Of a stretch of DNA of 60,492 nucleotides, positions 1 to 10,348 are shown one piece after another (the first letter of the stretch is position 1; each line of letters starts with the position of its first letter). Origin of the DNA: Nitrospira sp. (GTDB lineage: Bacteria > Nitrospirota > Nitrospiria > Nitrospirales > Nitrospiraceae). The translations under genes and the position numbers were made by a program. The notes beneath the pieces were generated by a model that made no database searches, was not told the DNA's origin, and saw nothing but the letters and a program-made list of their open reading frames with translations. The stretch spans positions 1-60,492 of the forward strand of contig JAICWG010000007.1 of the NCBI GenBank assembly GCA_025934915.1, given 5' to 3'.

Positions 1-201
1 AATCGTCCTGGCCGGCGCGGCATCTTCGGGATGATCAAACAACTCCAGCCGGACGCGGCCGGCGTGACGGCTAAAGAACGTAAAGTTCACTCCTTCGCTG
101 GATTCATGGGGTCCCAAGGGCAACGGGCTGCCCCTCCGAACACCGGCGTGTTCGGAGATCTCGACCATGTAGGCCTGCATCGGGCGTTCAGGTGTCTTCA
201 T
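1..201 (-). CDS. glgX: glycogen debranching enzyme GlgX, N-terminal part
   Basis: This is the start of a gene that runs off the left edge; 67 codons are visible. The translated start contains the GSPLPLG and GVNFTFFS stretches typical of the N-terminal CBM48 domain of GlgX/TreX glycogen-debranching enzymes, which cut alpha-1,6 branches left after phosphorylase action. The ATG at 201 lies about 110 bases downstream of the glgP stop, so it is probably the last visible gene of the minus-strand glycogen operon. No strong Shine-Dalgarno sequence is seen. The catalytic domain is outside the window, so the exact activity rests on the N-terminus and on the neighbouring glgP. Confidence 0.8.
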   Translation of the reverse strand, partial: MKTPERPMQAYMVEISEHAGVRRGSPLPLGPHESSEGVNFTFFSRHAGRVRLELFDHPEDAAPARTI

Positions 202-311
202 GCTCGCGGCCTATCTTCAAGAGACCGGGCGACGTCCGGTCGTCGCCTTCTGTTCGGTTGTGTCTCTTGCAGTGGGTCGTGTGTTTCATGTCTCTCGCTT
301 TCGAGATGGAA

Positions 312-2858
312 TCACCGTTGCCACAGGATGTGAGCGGTTTCCAGAGGCACCGCCACACCTGAGCAGTGCGGGATGATGCGCGCCGTATAGTCCGTTATGG
401 CGCGAGTTGCCGGCACCGACGCGCAATAGACATCCCCACGCGGTTCGCCGGCCGATGGCTGGACGCGTGTCATCTCCAGTCGAATCGGACCGTCGTCATC
501 GATGCCGTCGGCATACAGCTCCACTCGCACGGCCTTCGGGTCGAGATCGTTGAGATACACGACGATCTCAACGATGTGCCGGGCATCGTCGGTCTGTACC
601 GTCACCTCACCAAAGCGTAGATTGGCCCATTTCTGTCTCAGTGTCTGTTCCCAATTGACGACCTCTCTGCCTACTGCGCCTTTATCGGCCGCGCGCATAC
701 GGTAGGCGGCCGCAGCCGGAAGGTAGTGTTGTTCGGTGTATTCGCGCACCGCGCGGCTGGCGGAGAAGCGCGGGGTCAACCGCGCCATGCTCTCTCGCAT
801 CCGTTTGACCCATGCGGTGGGAATACCATGCTCGTCTCGGGCATAAAACTCTGGGATCACCTCGCGCTCGAGCAGGTCGTAGAGCGCCTCGGCTTCGATT
901 GCGTCCCAGACGGGATCGTCGCCATGTTCTTTACCGTCACCCAAGGCCCATCCCACCTCGGGCGTGTAGGCTTCGGCCCACCAGCCGTCCAACTCTGAGA
1001 GATTGAGCCCGCCATTGACGAGCACCTTCATGCCGCTCGTGCCACAGGCTTCCCAGGGTCGCCGTGGCGTATTGAGCCAGACATCCACTCCCTGCACCAG
1101 GTGCTCGGTCAACTGCATATCGTAGTCACTAAGGAAGATCACATGCAGGCGTGCCCCGGGCCGACGGATGAATCGGATCCATTCCTGGATCAGGGCCTGC
1201 CCCGCGTGGTCTGCGGGATGGGCCTTGCCGGCCAGGATGAGCTGCACGGGACGCTGAGGATTGGTTAACAAGCGAAGCAGTCGTTCCGGGTCATGCAGCA
1301 ACAGGTTCGGTCTTTTGTAGGTTGCGAACCGCCGCGCAAATCCCAGCGTCAAGGTGTGGGGGTCAAAGAGATGTGTCGCGTCGTCCACCGCTTGGGGCGA
1401 TGCACCGGCGACGGCCAGTTGCCGGGACAATCGTGCGCGAGCGTATTCAACCAGATCCTTGCAGGCGTCAGTGCGAGATTGCCAGAGCCTGGCCAGGGAG
1501 ATGCGGCGAATGCCCTGCTCCAAGGCTTCCGCCGTTCCCGGCCAGCGGGCCTTTCCACAGGCTTCCGTCCACACATCATCGGCTGCCGCCGAATCCCAGG
1601 TCGGCATATGCACGCCGTTGGTCACATGTCCGACCGGGATTTCGCTCTCCGGCCAACGGGGAAAGAGTGGCTGGAAGAGGTGTCGGCTCGCCTGGCCGTG
1701 CACGCGGCTCACGCCATTGACCGCGCCGCTCCCGCGGATCGCCAGATAGGCCATGTTGAATGGTTCCGACGAGTCGTGCGGATTCTTGCGGCCCAGCGCC
1801 AATAAATCGTGGCGCGAGAGGCCGAGTGTCTTCTCGGCATAGCCGCCGAGGTAGTGCTCAATGAGAGCCGGAGCGAACCGGTCAAAGCCGGCGGCCACTG
1901 CGGTATGGGTGGTGAAGAGGTTTCCCGCTCGCGTGACGGCCAGCGCAACGTCGAAGGGCTGCGCGGTCGCTTGCATGAAACTGCGGGCGCGTTCCAACAC
2001 GGCAAAGGCCGCATGCCCTTCATTCAGATGGCAAACTTCAGGCTGAATGCCGAGCGCGGCGAGCAGGCGCCACCCGCCGATCCCAAGGAGGAGTTCTTGC
2101 TTGAGTCGCAAGTCCGACCCCCCTCCATACAGTTCGCTGGTAATCCCTCGATGGGCCGGGAAGTTTGCTGCAAGATTGCTGTCCAGCAGGTAGAGTTTGA
2201 CCCGGCCGACCTGGGCCTGCCAGGCGCGCAACCACACTGGATAACCGGGCAGCTCAATTTCCAACCGTAACCATTCTCCGTCCGGTCTCCGCAACGGGGT
2301 AATCGGCAACTGTCCCGGATTGTTATACGGGTACAGAGCCTGTTGCGCTCCGTCCTGATCGATCACCTGGCGAAAATAGCCCTGTTGGTACAGCAGTCCC
2401 ACGCCCACAACTGGCACGCCCAGATCGTTGGCGGCCTTGAGCTGATCGCCGGCTACATTACCCAGGCCGCCCGAATAGATGGGCAATGCTTCGCTCAGCA
2501 TAAATTCCATGCTGAAATACGCCACACAGGTCAGCAGAGAGTCTGGATAGGTGTGCTGAAACCACGCAGGGGCTTTCGCCGCATCGCGCCTGGTTTGCAC
2601 CAGATCATCAACGCGTTTGCGAAAAACAGGATCGACCAACACGCGTTCGATCTGGTTGCGCGAGACCGTCTGCAGCACCACCCAGGGGTTATGCGTGAGC
2701 TCCCAGAGCACAGGGTCCAGCTGCCGCCACACGTGGTCCGTGGTATGATTCCACGACGAACGCAGATCCAGCGCCAGCTCGGCCAGGGCATCGAACCCCT
2801 CGACATCCATGGGGAACAGGCTATATATGGGGTTGATGACTCTAGTGTATTTGCTCAT
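312..2858 (-). CDS. glgP: alpha-glucan (glycogen) phosphorylase
   Basis: Phosphorolytic release of glucose-1-phosphate from glycogen. The 848-residue protein belongs to the shorter GT35 phosphorylase type. The stretch RPWEACGTSGMKVLVNGG near residue 600 is the pyridoxal-phosphate region, with the lysine of GTSGMK as cofactor ligand, and SGGLGNVAGD near residue 130 is a family motif. I start it at the ATG at 2858 (MSKYTRVINP), not at the longer frame to 3077, because the extra residues do not resemble the family and overlap pgm. The upstream sequence CGAGAG is only a weak ribosome site. It sits between pgm and glgX in one operon, so its product feeds directly into phosphoglucomutase. Confidence 0.93.
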   Translation of the reverse strand: MSKYTRVINPIYSLFPMDVEGFDALAELALDLRSSWNHTTDHVWRQLDPVLWELTHNPWVVLQTVSRNQIERVLVDPVFRKRVDDLVQTRRDAAKAPAWFQHTYPDSLLTCVAYFSMEFMLSEALPIYSGGLGNVAGDQLKAANDLGVPVVGVGLLYQQGYFRQVIDQDGAQQALYPYNNPGQLPITPLRRPDGEWLRLEIELPGYPVWLRAWQAQVGRVKLYLLDSNLAANFPAHRGITSELYGGGSDLRLKQELLLGIGGWRLLAALGIQPEVCHLNEGHAAFAVLERARSFMQATAQPFDVALAVTRAGNLFTTHTAVAAGFDRFAPALIEHYLGGYAEKTLGLSRHDLLALGRKNPHDSSEPFNMAYLAIRGSGAVNGVSRVHGQASRHLFQPLFPRWPESEIPVGHVTNGVHMPTWDSAAADDVWTEACGKARWPGTAEALEQGIRRISLARLWQSRTDACKDLVEYARARLSRQLAVAGASPQAVDDATHLFDPHTLTLGFARRFATYKRPNLLLHDPERLLRLLTNPQRPVQLILAGKAHPADHAGQALIQEWIRFIRRPGARLHVIFLSDYDMQLTEHLVQGVDVWLNTPRRPWEACGTSGMKVLVNGGLNLSELDGWWAEAYTPEVGWALGDGKEHGDDPVWDAIEAEALYDLLEREVIPEFYARDEHGIPTAWVKRMRESMARLTPRFSASRAVREYTEQHYLPAAAAYRMRAADKGAVGREVVNWEQTLRQKWANLRFGEVTVQTDDARHIVEIVVYLNDLDPKAVRVELYADGIDDDGPIRLEMTRVQPSAGEPRGDVYCASVPATRAITDYTARIIPHCSGVAVPLETAHILWQR

Positions 2859-2901
2859 GATCTCTCGTTTAGATTTGTCCCAGGTTTGATCTACGAAGAC
2901 A

Positions 2902-4635
2902 TTAGCTAGGATTCCTCTCGTTGCGGCACACCTTATGAGCTTCCTCGGCTGTCTTCCGGTGAAGAGCCGGCGATGCCTCGCCTTTGTCCCGTTTCGGCGC
3001 CAGAGCCTCGCCGACGATAGCCTGTGCTTCCTCCAGGATGCGGCGCAGATGGTCTGCTCCACGGAAGCTCTCCGCATAAATCTTGTAAATATCTTCCGTC
3101 CCGGACGGCCGCGCTGCGAACCATCCGCTCTCGGTACTCACCTTCAACCCGTCGATAGGCGCGCCGTTCCCCGGCGCCTGGGTGAGAATGGTCTGGATGG
3201 TTTCGCCGGCCAAGTCTGTGGACCGGACCTGCTGCGGCGACAGTCTCTTCAGCATTTCTTTTTCACCTCTGGTGACCGGTGCGTCAACGCGTTCGTAAAC
3301 AGGCTCCCCGAACTTGCGCGTCAGCTCCCGATAGATCTCGCCGGGATCGCGGCCCATCCGCGCAGTGATCTCCGCCGACAGCAATGCCGGGACGATTCCG
3401 TCCTTGTCCGTCGTCCAGGCAGCGCCGTCAAGGCGGAGAAAGGATGCGCCCGCACTTTCTTCGCCGCCGAAGCCGAGCGAGCCGTCCAGCAAACCATCCA
3501 CGAACCACTTGAAGCCGACCGGCACTTGAAAGAGCGTCCGGCCGAGCGTGGCGGTCACGCAATCGATCATGCGGCTACTCACCAGGGTTTTTCCCACGGC
3601 CGCGTCCTTGTGCCATTGGGGCCGATGTTGAAAGAGGTAATGGATGGCGACTGAGAGATAGTGATTGGGCGGCAACAAGCCGGCGCTCCTGGTGACGATC
3701 CCGTGTCGATCGTGATCGGTGTCGCACGCGAAGGCGATGTCGAAGCGATCCTTTAAGCCGACCACCCGCTGCATGGCGTAAGGCGAGGACGGGTCCATGC
3801 GAATACGACCGTCCCAATCAATCGTCATGAACCGGAATGTCGGATCGACATCTTCGTTGACGACGGTCAGGTTCAAGCCGTAGCGTTCAGCAATCACAGC
3901 CCAATAGTGGACCCCGGCGCCGCCGAGCGGATCCACGCCCATGCTGATGTTCGCGCCGCGAATCGCATCCATATCGATGATCCCGGCAAGATCGCTCACG
4001 TAAGCGGTGAGATAATCGTGTCGGTGGGTCGTAGATGCGCGGACGGCCTTCTCGAAAGGGATTCGTTTCACGCCCCGGAGGTCGCTCGTCAGGAACTCAT
4101 TGGCCCTGGCTTCGATCCAATCAGTGATGTCGAGATCGGCGGGTCCGCCGTTCGGCGGGTTGTACTTGAAACCCCCGTTGTCGGGCGGATTGTGCGAAGG
4201 CGTGATGACAATGCCGTCCGCCGGCCCTTTATCGTGTCCGCGGTTGTAAGCGAGTATCGCGTGAGAGACCGCAGGAGTGGGAGTGTATTCATCGTGCTCG
4301 GCGAGCATGACGTCCACGCCGTTGGCTCCCAGCACTTCGAGCGCGCTGGCGCATGCCGGCACAGAGAGCGCATGGGTGTCCATGCCGAGAAACAAAGGAC
4401 CGTCGATCTGCCGTTGTGCCCGATACAGGCAGATGGCTTGACTGATGGCCAGGATATGCCGTTCATTGAACGCCTTGTCGAATGATGAACCTCGATGTCC
4501 TGAGGTGCCGAACGCCACCCGCTGGGCCGGCACTGAAGGATCAGGCGTTTCTGTATAATAGGCCGTGACGAGTCTGGGCACGTTCACCAGCATCGAGAGG
4601 TCGGCCGGCATTCCCGCAAGCGGACTCGGTTTCAT
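2902..4635 (-). CDS. pgm: phosphoglucomutase (alpha-D-glucose-specific)
   Basis: Interconverts glucose-1-phosphate and glucose-6-phosphate. The 577-residue protein carries the phosphoserine loop TPSHNPP (Ser147), the metal-binding CDTDHDRHG (Asp305, 307, 309), a sugar-binding [10 protein letters not shown] loop and an [12 protein letters not shown] phosphate-binding loop near the C-terminus. It is the bacterial Pgm type, somewhat longer than the 546-residue E. coli protein. It lies between transaldolase and glgP, 43 bases upstream of the glgP start, linking glycogen breakdown to the sugar-phosphate enzymes upstream in the operon. The start at 4635 gives an intact N-terminal domain. Confidence 0.94.
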   Translation of the reverse strand: MKPSPLAGMPADLSMLVNVPRLVTAYYTETPDPSVPAQRVAFGTSGHRGSSFDKAFNERHILAISQAICLYRAQRQIDGPLFLGMDTHALSVPACASALEVLGANGVDVMLAEHDEYTPTPAVSHAILAYNRGHDKGPADGIVITPSHNPPDNGGFKYNPPNGGPADLDITDWIEARANEFLTSDLRGVKRIPFEKAVRASTTHRHDYLTAYVSDLAGIIDMDAIRGANISMGVDPLGGAGVHYWAVIAERYGLNLTVVNEDVDPTFRFMTIDWDGRIRMDPSSPYAMQRVVGLKDRFDIAFACDTDHDRHGIVTRSAGLLPPNHYLSVAIHYLFQHRPQWHKDAAVGKTLVSSRMIDCVTATLGRTLFQVPVGFKWFVDGLLDGSLGFGGEESAGASFLRLDGAAWTTDKDGIVPALLSAEITARMGRDPGEIYRELTRKFGEPVYERVDAPVTRGEKEMLKRLSPQQVRSTDLAGETIQTILTQAPGNGAPIDGLKVSTESGWFAARPSGTEDIYKIYAESFRGADHLRRILEEAQAIVGEALAPKRDKGEASPALHRKTAEEAHKVCRNERNPS

Positions 4636-4700
4636 GGCTTTGCCTCACACGCGGACGTGTTCGCCGCGATCGTGTCGATTCGTGCCACACGTTGAACCTC

Positions 4701-5891
4701 TTAAGGCGCTTTCAACGTGTGTTGCGATTTGAAGGCCGTTTGCTCGGCCCGAGGGTCGGCAGACTCTCGTTTCGCAGTGGCGCACTTCTTCGCCAAGGTC
4801 TCCATTAATTGGTCGAAGGGCTTGTTGAATTTCGCGACACCGTCGTCTTCCAGTTGCTGCGTCACCTGGTCGATACTGATGCCCACTTCCGACAATTGCT
4901 CCAAGACCAATCGGGCTTTTTCGACATCTTGGGTGAGGCGGACGTTCGGATCGCCGTGATCGCGGTACGCGTCGAGGGTGTTGAGCGGCACGGTGTTGAC
5001 CGTGTCTGGTCCGATGAGCGCCTCTATATATTTCACGTCGCTGTCGTTGGGATTTTTGGTGCTGGTGCTGGCCCACAGCAGACGCTGGACGCGAGCCCCT
5101 TGGTCTGCCAATGTCTTAAAGCGCTCGCTGCCGACGATCTCCTTGTAGATCTGATAGGCGACCTTCGCGCTGGCGATGGCCACTTGTCCGCGCAGCGTCT
5201 TCGCGAGATTTGCCTTTTCGCCGCCTTGCGCGATGATTTTCGCCAATAGCGAATCCACCAGACTATCGATACGGCTCACAAAGAAACTGGCCACCGAGAC
5301 CACATGGTTCACGGGCTTCCCATGCGCGAGCCGTGCGGCGAGGCCGGTGAGGTATGCGTCCGCCACTTGTCGATATCGCGGCAACCCAAAGAGCAGGGTT
5401 ACGTTGACGTTGATGCCGTCACTGGTGAGTTCCTGAATGGCAGATAGTCCTGCGGTCGTGGCAGGGACCTTGATGAAGACATTGGGTCGGTCCAACATTC
5501 CCCATAATCGGCGGCCTTCTTCTATCGTGCCTTTGGCGTCGTGCGCCAGATGGGGATTCACTTCTAAACTGACATATCCATCGCGGCCATCGGTCTTGTC
5601 ATACAGCGGCCGGAACTCGTCGGCGGCGCATTGCACGTCGTGTTGGCTGAGGGCTTCGTAGATGGTGATCACTTCTTTTCCCTCAAGAGCCATGGCCCGA
5701 ATGTCATCGTCATACTCATGGCTCTCTACAATCGCCTTCTCAAAGATGGAGGGATTCGAGGTGATCCCCCGCAGACCATCCTCGTCAATCAGACGCCGAA
5801 GCTGTCCACCGGCGATCAGATCGCGTCGGATGTAGTCCAACCAGATGGACTGACCGAACGTTTCTAATTTCTTCAAATGATTGATCTTCAT
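4701..5891 (-). CDS. tal: transaldolase (stand-alone copy)
   Basis: Transfers a three-carbon ketol unit between sedoheptulose-7-phosphate and glyceraldehyde-3-phosphate. The 396-residue protein has GITSNPSIFEKAI near residue 42 and the Schiff-base lysine in NVFIKVPATTAG (Lys141). Two ATGs are possible, at 5897 and 5891. The AAGGAGGA ribosome site ends directly at the first but lies about seven bases from the second, so I choose 5891, which also matches the N-terminus of the paralogue fused to Pgi. The gene lies 39 bases downstream of transketolase. A second transaldolase is present as the N-terminal half of the fusion at 10349-13231. Confidence 0.93.
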   Translation of the reverse strand: MKINHLKKLETFGQSIWLDYIRRDLIAGGQLRRLIDEDGLRGITSNPSIFEKAIVESHEYDDDIRAMALEGKEVITIYEALSQHDVQCAADEFRPLYDKTDGRDGYVSLEVNPHLAHDAKGTIEEGRRLWGMLDRPNVFIKVPATTAGLSAIQELTSDGINVNVTLLFGLPRYRQVADAYLTGLAARLAHGKPVNHVVSVASFFVSRIDSLVDSLLAKIIAQGGEKANLAKTLRGQVAIASAKVAYQIYKEIVGSERFKTLADQGARVQRLLWASTSTKNPNDSDVKYIEALIGPDTVNTVPLNTLDAYRDHGDPNVRLTQDVEKARLVLEQLSEVGISIDQVTQQLEDDGVAKFNKPFDQLMETLAKKCATAKRESADPRAEQTAFKSQHTLKAP

Positions 5892-5930
5892 ACTCATTCC
5901 TCCTTGCTGTCCTGCGACCTCATCGGACGC

Positions 5931-7826
5931 TCACGAGCATGCGGGCGACCGTAAGGCGGACTTGACCGTGGTCACGATGCGTCCGGCAGAAATGCCGAAC
6001 TTCTCGATCAGCTCCTTGGGTTGTCCGCTGTGCGGGATGTCACGCACGGCCAACTTATACGCCTGGATGCGTTCTCCCGCGAGGGCTGAGAGCACGGCGT
6101 CGCCGAGTCCTCCATGCTCATAGTGATCTTCGACCGTGATGATGATCCCACCCGTGGCGCGAGCGGAGGCGATCAGCTCGTCTCGATCGATCGGTCGTAC
6201 GCTGAACAGATCGATGACGCGGATGGAAATGCCCTCGTGTTGAAGTTGGTCGTACGCGGCTAACGCTTCAAAGACCGTGATCCCGCCGGCAATGACAAGC
6301 GCCTGGTCCTGGCCGCTCTTTCGGAGCACTTTGCATTGACCGATCGCAAACCGTTCGTCCGGCTCGTAGAGAATCGGCGAGTTCGGCCGCCCCAGCCGGA
6401 GATAGCAGGGACCGGAGTGCTCCGCGATCAGCCTGGTGGCTTGCCAGGCGCTGGTGGCATCGGCGGGATAGAGCACTGTGAAGGTCGGCTCCGCGCACGT
6501 CATGGCCAGATCTTCGAGCCCCATCTGGGTGGGCCCATCCTCCCCGATGGACAGACCGGCGTGCGTGCCGACCAGCTTGATATTGAGCTTGCTGATGGCG
6601 GCCAAGCGGATGAAATCGTAGGCCCGGGTGACGAAGCAAGCAAAGAGGGCCGCGACGGGCACCTTGCCTCGCGCCGCCAATCCCATGGCCATTCCCACGA
6701 TGTTCTGTTCCGCAATGTATCCCTGAAAGAAGCGGTCCGGCGCAACCTTCTCGAATTCTTCGGTGTAGGTGGAGTTTTTGACGTCACCGTCGAGCACCAC
6801 AATGCGAGGATCGGTGCGCGCCAACGCTGCCAAACTGTCGGCAAAGCCTTTTCTCGTGGCAACTTCCTTGCCTCCGATGACATACGGCGACTTCTCTGCC
6901 GACTCGACGCGACTGTCCCTCATGATGGTTGTGGAGAGGGGTCGAGCCGGAGGCAGATGCGGCGTCCATTCGGTGTCGGCGCCCGTGAGTTGTTGTTTCA
7001 GATCGACGACGACCTTCGCTGCGGTATCGTGATCCAGGGCCTTGCCATGCCAGTGTTCCCGATCTTCGATGTCTACAAATCCTTTGCCTTTGATCGTCCC
7101 CGCCAACACAATCGTTGGACGATCGGTGGTCAGACGAGCGGTCTCGTAAGCCGCCTGCAGATGAGGAATACTGTGCCCATCCACCGATAACGCCTGCCAG
7201 CCGAAGGCCTCCCAGCGAGCCTTGTAGATGTCCAGATGGCGCTGCAGCATGGTCGGCTGACTCTGGCCCAGACGATTGATATCGATGGTCGCGCAGAGAT
7301 TGCTCAGACCGTGGAGAGTGGCCCATTGCGCGGCCTCCCAGACCGAGCCTTCGGCCGATTCGCCGTCGCCCATCAACACATACACCCGTTGGTCGGACGG
7401 CCCGAATCGTTTCGCATGGAGGGCGATCCCCAGAGAGACCGATAATCCCTGACCCAGCGAACCGGTCGCGACATCGATAAAAGGCAGCTGGGGGGTGGGG
7501 TGGCCCTCCAGATCGGAGTCGATTTGGCGCAACGTCAGCAGTTTCTCGCGCGGAAAGGCTCCGGCTTCCGCCCAAGCCGCATAGAGGATCGGCGCGGCGT
7601 GGCCCTTCGAGAGCACGAAGACATCGTTGTCACGGTTGTGCGGATCGCGGGGATCATACCGCAGCACGGAATAGAACAGCACGGACATGATCTCCGCCGC
7701 CGAGGCGCAGCTCGTCGGGTGTCCGCTGCCGGCTGCGGTCGTCGATCGGACGCTGTCGATCCGCAAGCGCGTCGCCTTGTCCTGCAGGATGTCTACCGTC
7801 GTCCGTTCTGGTGTTGTGACAGCCAT
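5931..7826 (-). CDS. tkt: transketolase
   Basis: Thiamine-diphosphate enzyme that moves two-carbon units between pentose-phosphate sugars. The 631-residue single chain has the N-terminal pyrophosphate domain with GSGHPTSCASAAEI and GDGESAEGSVWEAAQWA (the GDG...N thiamine/metal motif), then the pyrimidine-binding and C-terminal domains. The start at 7826 (MAVTTPERTT) is preceded by AAAGGAGT at good spacing; the longer frame to 7892 overlaps the phosphoketolase end and is not needed. It sits between xfp and tal. With those genes it forms a non-oxidative pentose-phosphate set; no ribulose-phosphate epimerase or isomerase is in view. Confidence 0.93.
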   Translation of the reverse strand: MAVTTPERTTVDILQDKATRLRIDSVRSTTAAGSGHPTSCASAAEIMSVLFYSVLRYDPRDPHNRDNDVFVLSKGHAAPILYAAWAEAGAFPREKLLTLRQIDSDLEGHPTPQLPFIDVATGSLGQGLSVSLGIALHAKRFGPSDQRVYVLMGDGESAEGSVWEAAQWATLHGLSNLCATIDINRLGQSQPTMLQRHLDIYKARWEAFGWQALSVDGHSIPHLQAAYETARLTTDRPTIVLAGTIKGKGFVDIEDREHWHGKALDHDTAAKVVVDLKQQLTGADTEWTPHLPPARPLSTTIMRDSRVESAEKSPYVIGGKEVATRKGFADSLAALARTDPRIVVLDGDVKNSTYTEEFEKVAPDRFFQGYIAEQNIVGMAMGLAARGKVPVAALFACFVTRAYDFIRLAAISKLNIKLVGTHAGLSIGEDGPTQMGLEDLAMTCAEPTFTVLYPADATSAWQATRLIAEHSGPCYLRLGRPNSPILYEPDERFAIGQCKVLRKSGQDQALVIAGGITVFEALAAYDQLQHEGISIRVIDLFSVRPIDRDELIASARATGGIIITVEDHYEHGGLGDAVLSALAGERIQAYKLAVRDIPHSGQPKELIEKFGISAGRIVTTVKSALRSPACS

Positions 7827-7876
7827 GAGTCCACTCCTTTCGGTATGAAAAGAATCTGCGCGATCGCGGTGCTTTC

Positions 7877-10282
7877 TTACGTGTACGGCCATTTCCAGTT
7901 TCGGATCTCCGGCGGATCGATGCCTTGTTCGTGGACATACGCGAGATGCTCCAGGATCTGATCCTGGAGCCAGTTCTTGACGTGAGCTCCGGACTCTTGT
8001 AGCCGCGGGACTCGATCGATGACGTCGATCGCCAAACTGAACCGGTCCACCTCGTTGAGGATGGCCAGCGCGAGCGGCGTGTCGATACTCCCTTTTTCGT
8101 TGTAGCCGTGAACGTGCCAGAGGTCGTGGTTGGCCCGGTAGGCTAGCTTGTGAATCAGCGGCGGGTATCCGTGAAAATTGAAGATGACGGGCTTGTCCGT
8201 TGTAAACAGGCCGTCGAAGTCGCGGTCCGTCAATCCATGTGGGTGGTCCGTGGCCGGCTCGAGTTTGAACAGATCGACCACGTTGATGAACCGAATCTTC
8301 AGATCCGGGAACCGCTCGCGTAAGATGGCTGTCGCAGCCAGCGCCTCCATGGTGACCACATCACCCGCAGTCGCGATCACCACGTCCGGCGCGCTGCCTT
8401 GATCCGTGCTGGCCCAAGGCCAAATCCCAATGCCCTTCTCGCAATGCCTCACGGCGGCCGCCATGTCCAAATACTGAAGATGCAGCTGTTTGTCCGCCAC
8501 GATCACGTTCACATGATCGACGCTGCGCAAACAGTGATCCGCCACGCTCAACAGGCAGTTCGCGTCGGGAGGCAGATAGATGCGGGTCACCTTCGAACTC
8601 TTGTTGGTGACCACATCAAGGAACCCCGGGTCTTGATGGGTGAAGCCATTGTGGTCCTGACGCCATACGGTCGAGGTGATCAACAGATTCAAGGATGGGA
8701 TAGACGCTCGCCATTTGACCTCGGTTTTACATTTTTCCAGCCATTTGGCATGCTGATTGACCATGGAATCGATGATGTGAAGGAACGCTTCATAGGAAGC
8801 GAAGAACATGTGACGGCCGGTCAACAGGTAGCCCTCCGCCCATCCTTCGAGGGTATGTTCGCTGAGCATTTCCATGACGCGTCCATCCGGCGAGAGCTCG
8901 CCGCCATCCGAATCTTCGGGCTTAAATTCCGCCAACCAGGTTTTCTTGGTGGTTTCGTAAATAGCTTGCAGGTGGTTGGACGCCGTTTCGTCTGGCCCAA
9001 AGACTCGGAAGTTATGCATATTGTCGCGCATGACGTCGCGCAGAAATTGGCCCAAAAGAAACGTTGATTGAGCTTCGATAGCTCCGGGTTTGATAACCGA
9101 CACTCCGTATGTCCGAAAATTCGGAATTCGAAGCGGAACCCGCAGCAAGCCGCCGTTCGCGTGGGGATTGGCACTCATCCGCCGGCGACCGGTCGGGGCC
9201 AACCCCTTCAACTGCGGAACCAGGGAGCCTTTTTCATCGAACAGATCTTCCGGTTTGTAACTTCGCATCCAGGTTTCGAGCATCGCGAGGTGCGTCGGAT
9301 TCTCGACGACGTTGGGGATCGGAATCTGGTGCGCGCGCCAATACCCTTCCAACTTGTGCCCGTCCAGTTCCTTGGAGGCGGTCCAGCCTTTGGGTGTACG
9401 GAGGATGATCATGGGCCAGCGTGGCCGCATAGCATTGCCGCGACGACGCGCATCTTCCTGAACGGCGCGGATCTGATTGATACAGGTCTCGACAGCTGCT
9501 GTCATTTGACGGTGCATGACCGGCGGGTCGTCCCCTTCGACGAGGTGGGGAGTCCACCCAAAGCCTGCGAATATGCCGCGCAATTCGTCTGATGAGATGC
9601 GAGCTGAAATGGTCGGATTGGCGATCTTGTACCCATTCAGATGAAGAATCGGGAGCACGGCGCCGTCGCGAACGGGATTCAGAAATTTGTTGGAATGCAG
9701 AGACGCCATCAATGGACCGGTTTCGGCCTCACCGTCCCCGATGACGGCGGCGACGAGCAAATCCGGGTTGTCAAACGCCGCCCCGAACGCGTGCGATAGG
9801 CTATATCCCAATTCGCCGCCCTCATGGATGGAACCGGGCGTTTCCGGAGTGGCATGGCTGCCGATCCCTCCTGGAAACGAAAATTGTTTGAAGAACCTAC
9901 GCAGACCTTCGACATCTTGACTTATATCCGGATACACCTCGGAATAGGTGCCTTCCAGATACGCGTTCGCGAGCATCGCAGGCGCACCGTGCCCGGGCCC
10001 GGCGATGTAGATCATGTTCAAGTCGTAGCGGGTGATCACCCGGTTCAGGTGGACCCAGATAAAATTCTGACCAGGAGCGGAACCCCAATGTCCGATCAAT
10101 CGTTTTTTGATGTGCGTCACCCTAAGCGGTTCTCGCAACAGAGGGTTTTCGCGCAGGTAGAGCATGCCGAGCGAAAGATAATTACACGCGCGCCAGTAGG
10201 CATCCAGCAGATGCAGTTCATCGGCGGTGAGCAGCGCATCCTTTTTGATCGTGGGCGGCGTATCGGTCGCGAGTTGATTCAT
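7877..10282 (-). CDS. xfp: xylulose-5-phosphate/fructose-6-phosphate phosphoketolase
   Basis: Splits xylulose-5-phosphate (and often fructose-6-phosphate) with phosphate to acetyl phosphate and a shorter sugar phosphate. The 801-residue protein fits family length. It shows [18 protein letters not shown] and [17 protein letters not shown] in the N-terminal thiamine-binding domain, the metal motif [10 protein letters not shown] near residue 180, and the phosphoketolase C-terminal domain with [16 protein letters not shown]. The start at 10282 follows AGGAAGG. It lies 66 bases downstream of the tal-pgi fusion. No acetate kinase or phosphotransacetylase is in the window, so the fate of acetyl phosphate is not shown here. 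Substrate preference cannot be told from sequence. Confidence 0.93.
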   Translation of the reverse strand: MNQLATDTPPTIKKDALLTADELHLLDAYWRACNYLSLGMLYLRENPLLREPLRVTHIKKRLIGHWGSAPGQNFIWVHLNRVITRYDLNMIYIAGPGHGAPAMLANAYLEGTYSEVYPDISQDVEGLRRFFKQFSFPGGIGSHATPETPGSIHEGGELGYSLSHAFGAAFDNPDLLVAAVIGDGEAETGPLMASLHSNKFLNPVRDGAVLPILHLNGYKIANPTISARISSDELRGIFAGFGWTPHLVEGDDPPVMHRQMTAAVETCINQIRAVQEDARRRGNAMRPRWPMIILRTPKGWTASKELDGHKLEGYWRAHQIPIPNVVENPTHLAMLETWMRSYKPEDLFDEKGSLVPQLKGLAPTGRRRMSANPHANGGLLRVPLRIPNFRTYGVSVIKPGAIEAQSTFLLGQFLRDVMRDNMHNFRVFGPDETASNHLQAIYETTKKTWLAEFKPEDSDGGELSPDGRVMEMLSEHTLEGWAEGYLLTGRHMFFASYEAFLHIIDSMVNQHAKWLEKCKTEVKWRASIPSLNLLITSTVWRQDHNGFTHQDPGFLDVVTNKSSKVTRIYLPPDANCLLSVADHCLRSVDHVNVIVADKQLHLQYLDMAAAVRHCEKGIGIWPWASTDQGSAPDVVIATAGDVVTMEALAATAILRERFPDLKIRFINVVDLFKLEPATDHPHGLTDRDFDGLFTTDKPVIFNFHGYPPLIHKLAYRANHDLWHVHGYNEKGSIDTPLALAILNEVDRFSLAIDVIDRVPRLQESGAHVKNWLQDQILEHLAYVHEQGIDPPEIRNWKWPYT

Positions 10283-10348
10283 GACAGGCTTCCTTCCTAC
10301 TCATTGACCAAGCCGAACATCGAGAACATCCTCATGAGAGCGACCATG